This document shows positions 51,629 through 58,091 of a stretch of 58,091 bases of DNA, in pieces (position 1 is the stretch's first letter; the number at the start of each line of letters is the position of its first letter). The stretch comes from Chitinophagales bacterium (GTDB lineage: Bacteria > Bacteroidota > Bacteroidia > Chitinophagales > Saprospiraceae): assembly GCA_022360175.1 (NCBI GenBank), contig JAKSDI010000077.1, forward strand, positions 1 through 58,091, in the 5' to 3' direction. The notes below the pieces were generated by a model. The model had not been told where the DNA came from. It searched no databases and saw nothing but the letters and a program-made list of their open reading frames with translations. The position numbers and the translations under genes were made by a program.

Positions 51629-53437
51629 TTATTTCTCCATCAATCCACTCGTCTCTTCTTTTTCTTCCAGGCTTTGTTGTTCATATAGATCGTAATAATA
51701 TCCCTTGTGCTCAATTAACTCTTCGTGAGTCCCCTGTTCAACAATATTACCATCTTCGATAACAATAATTTTATCAAATTGAAGCAAAGAATAAATTCGG
51801 TGAGTAATAATAATGGTTGTTTTATCTGCCAAATTTCCAGAAAGATGGCCTAGTATTTGCTTTTCCGTTTTAGTATCTACTGCTGAAAGGCAATCATCTA
51901 AGAGTACGATATCTGGATTTTTGAGAAATGCACGAGCAATGGATACACGCTGTTTTTGCCCACCAGATAAAGTGACTCCTCTTTCCCCTACAACTGTATC
52001 AAAGCCTTCTGTTAAACCTTTTATATCTTCATAGACAGCAGCATGGCGAGCAAATTGCTCTACTTCCTCACGAGAGGCATCTCTTCTGCCAAAAGCTATA
52101 TTATTTGCGATAGAATCAGAAAACAGGAACACGTCCTGAGGGACGTACCCGATGCGCTTACGCAGATTATGGAGATCGTGCTGCTTTATGTCAAGATCGT
52201 CGATTAATATCTGTCCATTACTGACATCATACATACGAGTAATGAGATCAGCTACAGTCGTCTTTCCAGTACCTGTACGGCCAATGATTGCCATTTTCTG
52301 GCCTGGCAGGAGTTCAAAACTCATATCCTTAATCGCTTCAATTCCTGTATCCGGATAGGTAAATGAGACCTTATTAAAGGTGATTTTTCCTTTAATAGGG
52401 CCAGAGCTTGCATCTTCAGTATTTTTAATATCTGGCTCTGTTTGCAAAAATTCATTGATACGCTTTTGCGATGCTGCTGCTTGCTGAATGATAGATGCAA
52501 TCCAGCCAATAGCGGTAACTGGCCAGGTAAGCATATTGACATAAATAACAAATTCGGCAATATTACCAGGAGTAATAGCGCCACTAACTACCTTGAGCCC
52601 TCCAATATAAACAGTGATAACCGTACTTGCTCCAATCAATAGGATCATAAGCGGATAAAAGAATGCATTTACCCTTGCCAATTCGAGTGCTTTCCCCCGG
52701 TAATCATCACTCTGTTGTGTGAAGAAGCGTACCATTGGAATTTCCTGCACATAAGATTTTACTACCCGAATACCGGAGTAAACTTCCTGTGCATTACTAT
52801 TTAGCGTAGCCAATTGCTGTTGTATGATTGTACTCTTCTTATTAATAAGATTGCTGACATAATAGATAGAAACAGATAATAATGGAAGAGGAGCAAGGCT
52901 GTAAAGAGTCAGCTCCACACTGACACTTAGCATAGAATATATAACCAGTATGAAAAGAGAAACCAAATTGATGCCATATAAAACAGCAGGCCCCAAATAC
53001 ATGCGTACTTTAGAGACATCTTCTGTAATGCGAGACATCAAGTCACCGGTGTTATTACGCTTGTAAAAAGATAGAGATAATGATTCATAATGTTCAAAAA
53101 CCTCTTTCCGCATATCATATTCGATCAAGCGGGACATTACGATGATCGTTTGCCGCATGAAATACATGAAAATTCCCATCATTAGAGCTAGCAATAATAC
53201 CAGTACTCCAAAGTAAAGTAAGGAACGACCTAATAATTTGAACAACTCCGGTTGAAGCCCAAAGCCTTGCAATAATCCGAATAATCCAATATTTTCTACT
53301 ACCAGGTCCAGCGCCTCGCGTATCATCTGAGGCTGTAGCACTCTGAAGTAATTTGATAGAGATACAAAAATGATCCCTAACAAAAATCGCCAACGGTAGC
53401 GGATGAAAAATTTATTGAGGTAAGCGAGGTCTTTCAC
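51629..53437 (-). CDS. ABC exporter half-transporter (permease-ATPase fusion)
   Basis: 602 residues: an N-terminal six-helix ABC exporter membrane domain (about 15-310) and a C-terminal ATPase (about 345-590). Walker A is GRTGTGKTTVADL, the signature TLSGGQKQRVSIARA, and Walker B IVLLDDCLSAVDT, which has Asp in place of the usual catalytic Glu, a form seen in YheI-type and ABCC-type half-sites. It may pair with a second half-transporter elsewhere. The substrate (drug or lipid) is unknown. Confidence 0.92.
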   Translation of the reverse strand: MKDLAYLNKFFIRYRWRFLLGIIFVSLSNYFRVLQPQMIREALDLVVENIGLFGLLQGFGLQPELFKLLGRSLLYFGVLVLLLALMMGIFMYFMRQTIIVMSRLIEYDMRKEVFEHYESLSLSFYKRNNTGDLMSRITEDVSKVRMYLGPAVLYGINLVSLFILVIYSMLSVSVELTLYSLAPLPLLSVSIYYVSNLINKKSTIIQQQLATLNSNAQEVYSGIRVVKSYVQEIPMVRFFTQQSDDYRGKALELARVNAFFYPLMILLIGASTVITVYIGGLKVVSGAITPGNIAEFVIYVNMLTWPVTAIGWIASIIQQAAASQKRINEFLQTEPDIKNTEDASSGPIKGKITFNKVSFTYPDTGIEAIKDMSFELLPGQKMAIIGRTGTGKTTVADLITRMYDVSNGQILIDDLDIKQHDLHNLRKRIGYVPQDVFLFSDSIANNIAFGRRDASREEVEQFARHAAVYEDIKGLTEGFDTVVGERGVTLSGGQKQRVSIARAFLKNPDIVLLDDCLSAVDTKTEKQILGHLSGNLADKTTIIITHRIYSLLQFDKIIVIEDGNIVEQGTHEELIEHKGYYYDLYEQQSLEEKEETSGLMEK

Positions 53438-53574
53438 TATGTGCTAGATTAAATGTAACTGTCTTTGGCTTGACATACACTAAAACCGCATAGCAACCAA
53501 ATTAGTTGAGAGCACCCGATTTATTTTTAAATCACTCTTAATCCTGAAGTCAGGAGGATTTATGTTTCATTTTA

Positions 53575-53606
53575 ATGAATAGGGACCTATTTAAGGTGTA
53601 TATTTG
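53575..53606 (+). promoter_or_regulatory. Promoter of fbp
   Basis: TATATTTG at 53599-53606 matches TAnnTTTG exactly, with TTTC at 53575-53578 as upstream box (20-base spacing). The ATG follows at 53633. Confidence 0.5.
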
Positions 53607-53632
53607 CACTCCAAGTAAAACCAAACCAAAAT

Positions 53633-54652
53633 ATGAATCGAATTATCACTCTTGATGAGTTCATCATCAAAAGACAGAAAGATTTTCCTTATGCTTCTGG
53701 TGAATTGACTGGTTTATTGAGAGATATTGGTGTGGCTGCCAAAATTGTCAACCGTGAAGTTAATAAAGCAGGCTTATTGAATATACTCGGAGTAGCAGGT
53801 TCTGAAAATGCTTCTGGTGAAGAAGTTCAGAAGTTAGATTTGTATGCCAATGAGAAACTCATCGACTGCCTTAAAAATAGTGGCGAATGTTGCGGAGTGG
53901 CTTCAGAAGAGCTTGAAGATTTTGTACCTATCCAATCCGTTAGTGGAAAAACATCGAAGTATGTGGTTGTTTTTGACCCTTTAGATGGTTCTTCCAATAT
54001 TGATGTAAATGTTTCAGTAGGAACTATCTTTGGTATCTATCGGAGACAAAGTGAGGCAGAAGGGCCCTGCCAAATGGACGATTTCTTGCAAAAGGGTACC
54101 GAACTGGTAGCAGCAGGCTATGTTTTATATGGCACTTCTACTTTGCTGGTTTATTCTACAGGAAGAGGAGTAAACGGTTTCACCCTTGATCCTACTATAG
54201 GCGAATTCTGTCTTTCTCATACAGATATCCAAATACCAGACAGAGGCAATTATTATGCAGTCAATCAGGGGTATTATCTGAAATTTGATGTAGAAATGCG
54301 TCGTTACATCGATTATTGTTCAGATATGAACCTTCGCCTGAGATATATTGGATCTATGGTCTCGGATATTCACCGGATTTTATTCCAGGGTGGGATATTT
54401 TTGTATCCAAATACGCGCAAATACCCACAAGGTAAGCTCCGTTTGGTATATGAGTGTAATCCTCTTTCCTTTATCGTAGAACAGGCAGGAGGAAAAGGTA
54501 TCACTTGTCAATTAGAGCGTATTCTTGAATTGCCAGTCAATCACCTACACCAACGAGCAACCATTGCAATCGGTTCTCCAGGTATGGTAGATGAAATGAA
54601 AGCTTTTGTGGAGCGCTATAGTGCAGCTCCTACCTTTAATAATGGACAATAA
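53633..54652 (+). CDS. fbp: Fructose-1,6-bisphosphatase class 1
   Basis: 339 residues. Dephosphorylates fructose-1,6-bisphosphate in gluconeogenesis. The metal site VVVFDPLDGSSNIDVNVSVG, the ASEELEDF acid and a C-terminal PQGKLRLVYECNPLSFIVEQ phosphate-binding segment are visible. Cytoplasmic, normal length, own promoter, and a hairpin between it and the next reverse-strand gene. Confidence 0.95.
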   Translation: MNRIITLDEFIIKRQKDFPYASGELTGLLRDIGVAAKIVNREVNKAGLLNILGVAGSENASGEEVQKLDLYANEKLIDCLKNSGECCGVASEELEDFVPIQSVSGKTSKYVVVFDPLDGSSNIDVNVSVGTIFGIYRRQSEAEGPCQMDDFLQKGTELVAAGYVLYGTSTLLVYSTGRGVNGFTLDPTIGEFCLSHTDIQIPDRGNYYAVNQGYYLKFDVEMRRYIDYCSDMNLRLRYIGSMVSDIHRILFQGGIFLYPNTRKYPQGKLRLVYECNPLSFIVEQAGGKGITCQLERILELPVNHLHQRATIAIGSPGMVDEMKAFVERYSAAPTFNNGQ

Positions 54653-54666
54653 TTTTGAGTCGGGAA

Positions 54667-54714
54667 TCGAGAATTGGGAGCGGGAAATTCCGCCTGCCCA
54701 TTTCCGGTTCTCGA
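54667..54714. terminator. Hairpin between fbp and the DUF423 gene
   Basis: TCGAGAA at 54667-54673 pairs with TTCTCGA at 54708-54714, with partly paired interior. It lies between convergent genes. Confidence 0.45.
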
Positions 54715-54719
54715 CTGAA

Positions 54720-55124
54720 CTACTTTTCTTTTCTTCTTTCGTTATCCTGAAAAGTGGATGCAAAAAAGAGTGCCCATCCAATAATAAATAAGGTGCCTCC
54801 TATAGGAGTGATCGGGCCAAGCCATGCTGCATTGAAATGAAAAACTTCTCGAATAGATAAAAGATAAAGGGAACCAGAAAAAAGGAGAATCCCTGCAAAG
54901 AAAAACCATCCTGCCCAGCGCAATAAACTAACTTTACGAAAATAGGAAAGCAGGCCTACTGCCAGCAATGCAAAAGCATGATAAAATTGATAACGAATAC
55001 CAATTTCATAAGTGTTTAGCTGCTCGGGTTCTAAAATGGAACGAAGGCCATGTGAGCCAAATGCACCTAGTATGACCGCAAGAAGAGCTAGTAAACTGCC
55101 AAGCCGCAAAAATGTTTTTCTCAT
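54720..55124 (-). CDS. DUF423 small membrane protein
   Basis: 134 residues with four predicted transmembrane helices. LGSLLALLAVILGAFGSHGL and YEIGIRYQFYHAFALLAVGL, and PITPIGGTLFIIGWALF at the C-terminus, are the standard DUF423 signatures (YgdD-type). The family is common and functionally unassigned. Divergent from the membrane-anchored propeller gene. Confidence 0.92.
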   Translation of the reverse strand: MRKTFLRLGSLLALLAVILGAFGSHGLRSILEPEQLNTYEIGIRYQFYHAFALLAVGLLSYFRKVSLLRWAGWFFFAGILLFSGSLYLLSIREVFHFNAAWLGPITPIGGTLFIIGWALFFASTFQDNERRKEK

Positions 55125-55206
55125 AGGGTAATAGTTATTTTCTGTAGCATATCCCTCTGGAAATGAGTAATATATTTAGCTGGAATATGCTTGTGAAGCA
55201 TTTATT

Positions 55207-57675
55207 ATGACAAAAGTACTGGAAGTGAAAGACAATTTGGTCAAAATTATGCAAAGATATAGGAAGGTAGTTGTTATTGTCGCTGCTGTAATTGTCAGTA
55301 TAATTACTTCTTATTTGATTTGGGGTAGAGGGGCCAATCCAATAGAATCTATTCCTCCCAATGCTGCCATTGTTATTAGAGGTGGAGATGGGCTGGAAAA
55401 ATCACTTGAACAATTAGCAAACATTTCTCCCTCTGTCTTAGATGATTACAAAGTGATCAATGAATTTGCGAAAGCAACCGCGATTACTTTCGACCAACAG
55501 CAATCCTATTATACTATCTCTAGAATACGAGACACTCATCTTTCTCTTTCTTTGGCATTTCCATATAAAAAGCAGTTACCAATTGATAGCATCTTCTCGA
55601 ATATTAAAACTTCTAATAAATTTAGAGGAGCTACAATATATGAGCTGGAATTAACGGACGGGACTTCGTTGGCATTATCGGTATGCAAAAAAGTCTGTCT
55701 CATTGGCCGTTTGCCACTTCAGGTGGAAGCAGGAATAGCTGCACTATATGCTAGTAAAAACACCTTTATACCAGATTTAAATCCAGGCGCATTTTATCTT
55801 AATCATGACAATCTGTTACTGGATACAGGATGGCCCATCTCTAATTATTTTAAACAGTCCATCTTGAAAACTGGAAAATGGGGGAGTGGTTGGACTGTAC
55901 AATTTGAGAAAGAAGAAAACGATTGGAATATACAGGGGCAGTTACAACAAATAAAGGTAGCTGCTTTGCCTGTTGATACAATAATGCCCTGGGCCTTTTT
56001 ACCAACTAATCTGGAGTGGGCAATGCAATGGCCTGTTATACAAAGCAAAACGATAAAAGGGGGGCTATTTGATAAACTTATTTCGGATAGGATTAAGAAT
56101 ATTGTTGTCGGTTTTCAATTACCTGCCCAAAGTACTTCTTATCTGATTGCTCTTAAGGATGCAGCGCAAGCAGAGAAAATGCTCACTGAGTTGGCCGCAG
56201 CCACAGGAGAAGTCGAGAGGTACAATTATCAGCTATTTCAGATTCGACAGCTACTGGTTGATGACTTGTTGTTGCCACTTGAAATAGCTATAGATAATCC
56301 GCACATGCTTGTTTTAGGAGACTACTTATTGGTTACAGCAGAGCGGTTGGCCATGGAACAAACACTAGCATATATTGTATCTAATCAAACACTTGAGCAA
56401 AACCTGTTCTTTTTAGAAAATTGGGCCAGGTTACCAGATAAACCAGCTGCATGGATGATATCAAATACTATGATGTCAGACAGTGTACAATCGACAAGCT
56501 TATATGAACAATTATTACTTATAAAAATAGGAGAGAAAGGAAAGTTATCGGGCGTTTTAAAAAAAGCGATACAAGAAGTGGATGTATCTGATGCTTCATT
56601 ACTGTGGTCTGCTGAGTTGGATAATGACGCGGTATCAGAAGTTTATGGATATGAGAGCAGGATAGGTACTCATTTCCTTATTCAGGATGTGGAAAGCCGC
56701 TTATATTGTTTGAATGAGGCAGGAAGTATTTTGTGGAAGTATCAGTTAAATGGACCATTATTAGGGGGAATACACAAGGTTGATTACTTCAGGACAGGAG
56801 AGCCTGGTTACTGTTTTTCTACGAAGAGAAGTATTTATATGTTGGATGCAAAAGGACAGCCTATTGCCAATTTCCCAGTGCATTTACCTCATCCTGCTAC
56901 AGCTCCAGTGCTTGTTACAGACTTGGAAGGAAATGGACAGTTTGCCTTTTTTACGCCTGATACTACTGGAAGTATTTATGCTTTTGAAAGGGAAGGTGTG
57001 CCACTTTCCGGGTGGAATCCTGAAATTACATTAGATAGCACCTACTTTCGATCATTACAGCATGTACAACATAAGAATGAAGATTATTTGATAGGCTTAT
57101 GTGATACTGGTACTTTGTATTTATTGGCCAGAGATGGTTCTTTGCATGGGGAACCTATTCCTACAGCTCAGCAATATATTAGCCCTCCTTTTTATCAGGA
57201 TGTTGTTCCTTTGGGAAGAATTGCTATTGGTGACGTAGATGGCAGAGCACACATTTTCAATCTGGAAGGAGCCTACTTTCGTCTAATATTGGATGATCCG
57301 GGACAACCTCCTCATCGGTTTTTGTTTATTAATATGGTAGGTGATGAGCGCAAAGATTATTTTTCGTATAAAGGAAAAGAATACAGCCTCAAGTATTACG
57401 AAGAAAATATCTTTGACTCCTATTTTAATAAGAATACACAAGCAATAATTGATACCGCTTTTATTTTAGAGCATGCTCCCTATAATTGGGTAGGTATGCT
57501 TCATAAAGAGCAGCAACGAATAAATTTAGTACTGCCTGATGGAACACTTCACCCTGCTTTTCCCCTTGCGGGAACGACTCCTTATTCACTGGTGAAGCGT
57601 GAAAATCATAGATTGATGGTAGTTGTAGGTAACGGGCAGCGGGTTTATGCGTATCAGATATTGGATGTACAATAA
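55207..57675 (+). CDS. Membrane-anchored protein with C-terminal propeller-like repeats
   Basis: 822 residues. A short cytoplasmic tail is followed by one transmembrane helix (VVVIVAAVIVSIITSYLIW, about 21-43), so nearly the whole protein is periplasmic. Residues 50-460 resemble DUF3352-type proteins (ESIPPNAAIVIRGGDGLEKS). Residues about 485-820 carry recurrent propeller-like motifs (RLYCLNEAGSILWKYQLNG, SIYMLDAKGQPIANFPVHL, SIYAFEREGVPLSGW, AHIFNLEGAYFRLIL). Its role is unknown. It sits 8 bases before the TerC gene. Confidence 0.7.
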   Translation: MTKVLEVKDNLVKIMQRYRKVVVIVAAVIVSIITSYLIWGRGANPIESIPPNAAIVIRGGDGLEKSLEQLANISPSVLDDYKVINEFAKATAITFDQQQSYYTISRIRDTHLSLSLAFPYKKQLPIDSIFSNIKTSNKFRGATIYELELTDGTSLALSVCKKVCLIGRLPLQVEAGIAALYASKNTFIPDLNPGAFYLNHDNLLLDTGWPISNYFKQSILKTGKWGSGWTVQFEKEENDWNIQGQLQQIKVAALPVDTIMPWAFLPTNLEWAMQWPVIQSKTIKGGLFDKLISDRIKNIVVGFQLPAQSTSYLIALKDAAQAEKMLTELAAATGEVERYNYQLFQIRQLLVDDLLLPLEIAIDNPHMLVLGDYLLVTAERLAMEQTLAYIVSNQTLEQNLFFLENWARLPDKPAAWMISNTMMSDSVQSTSLYEQLLLIKIGEKGKLSGVLKKAIQEVDVSDASLLWSAELDNDAVSEVYGYESRIGTHFLIQDVESRLYCLNEAGSILWKYQLNGPLLGGIHKVDYFRTGEPGYCFSTKRSIYMLDAKGQPIANFPVHLPHPATAPVLVTDLEGNGQFAFFTPDTTGSIYAFEREGVPLSGWNPEITLDSTYFRSLQHVQHKNEDYLIGLCDTGTLYLLARDGSLHGEPIPTAQQYISPPFYQDVVPLGRIAIGDVDGRAHIFNLEGAYFRLILDDPGQPPHRFLFINMVGDERKDYFSYKGKEYSLKYYEENIFDSYFNKNTQAIIDTAFILEHAPYNWVGMLHKEQQRINLVLPDGTLHPAFPLAGTTPYSLVKRENHRLMVVVGNGQRVYAYQILDVQ

Positions 57676-57683
57676 ATTTGGGA

Positions 57684-58091
57684 ATGATTATCTGGACGGG
57701 ATTTATAATATTAGTATTTATTTTTTTAGCACTTGATCTTGGTATCTTCAATCGCAATCCTCATGCAATTTCTACCAAGGAAGCTTTTAAGTGGACATCA
57801 TTATGGGTGTCGATGTCTTTGCTTTTTAGTGTCTTTGTTTATTTTGCCTATACGAATGGCTGGGTAGCTAATTTGAATGATTTAAGTGGTAAGGAAGCTG
57901 TACTCAAATACCTTACAGGATACCTTGTTGAGCAGTCTCTTAGCATGGATAATATCTTTGTGATAGCTATGGTTTTTGCTTATTTTCAGGTACCTGAAAA
58001 ATATCAGCATAGAGTACTGTTTTGGGGAATTCTGGGAGCATTGGTTTTTCGAGGCGTAATGATAGGGCTGGGAGTCGTATTGATACGGCAA
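57684..58091 (+). CDS. TerC/Alx-family integral membrane protein (3' end outside window)
   Basis: 136 codons are visible before the window ends; the ATG at 57684 is the first start after the previous stop. TM1 starts WTGFIILVFIFLALDLGIF with the family's acidic D; VEQSLSMDNIFVIAMVFAYF and VPEKYQHRVLFWGILGALVF are classic TerC motifs with the SxDN site. TerC/Alx proteins handle manganese or act in tellurite resistance. Complete length is not visible. Confidence 0.88.
   Translation, partial: MIIWTGFIILVFIFLALDLGIFNRNPHAISTKEAFKWTSLWVSMSLLFSVFVYFAYTNGWVANLNDLSGKEAVLKYLTGYLVEQSLSMDNIFVIAMVFAYFQVPEKYQHRVLFWGILGALVFRGVMIGLGVVLIRQ

Noticed and set aside
1-58091. tRNA, rRNA, phage integration sites or a complete insertion sequence
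   Set aside because: None was recognised by eye; a covariance-model or transposase search would be needed to exclude short or degraded ones.

Overview
The window reads as chromosomal DNA of a Bacteroidota bacterium, most likely of the Saprospiraceae/Lewinella type. This is inferred from low G+C, type IX secretion (T9SS) C-terminal sorting domains on two surface proteins (1-2694 and 28588-29913), a large Cys-rich modular adhesin, many short lipoprotein signals, SusC-like DEVVVTG motifs, and promoter -10 elements of the Bacteroidota type TAnnTTTG. No rRNA, tRNA, CRISPR array, integrase or full insertion sequence was found by eye.

Layout. 1-5.7 kb: the 3' end of a large T9SS-exported modular surface protein, then two reverse-strand genes that look like cargo of an extracellular contractile injection system (eCIS): a LysM/GH18-like protein without signal peptide and a DUF4157 (eCIS-core) protein with an unrecognised C-terminus. 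5.7-10.8 kb: PLP decarboxylase, NYN-cold shock fusion, M14 carboxypeptidase lipoprotein. 10.8-14.8 kb: a reverse-strand, copper-type gene set with an MbnP-family lipoprotein and its di-heme MauG/MbnH-like partner, an Ig-like lipoprotein, a predicted outer-membrane barrel and a small Cys protein. 15-16.9 kb: EI24-like and PorP/SprF-like membrane proteins.

16.9-22.5 kb holds the most interesting locus: four tightly packed reverse-strand genes encoding a SIR2-like protein with a C-terminal effector-associated domain, a membrane-spanning nSTAND1 P-loop NTPase, an exported coiled-coil/beta-propeller protein and an outer-membrane barrel. Their order and topology suggest a signalling or conflict (defence) system spanning the envelope. 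It is flanked divergently by an ECF sigma factor and an unusual anti-sigma/carboxypeptidase-regulatory/TonB-C fusion.

24.6-58 kb is mostly housekeeping and metabolism: VWA lipoprotein, M13 peptidase, a small XRE-Kelch-ZnF-UBP operon, 3-hydroxyacyl-CoA dehydrogenase, DEAD-box helicase, two tandem ssb genes behind 10-bp iterons, GNAT protein, ftsK, class V aminotransferase, an S24/LexA-like repressor with putative operators, folB, glutaryl-CoA dehydrogenase-like enzyme, OmpA protein, aroA, phoH, SAM hydrolase family, TlpA-like thioredoxin, ABC exporter, fbp, DUF423, a membrane-anchored propeller protein and a truncated TerC gene.

Two inverted copies of a ~165-bp element with terminal inverted repeats (10802-10967 and 48647-48811) look like a MITE family. 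Many gene ends carry strong hairpin terminators, several of them placed between convergent genes.
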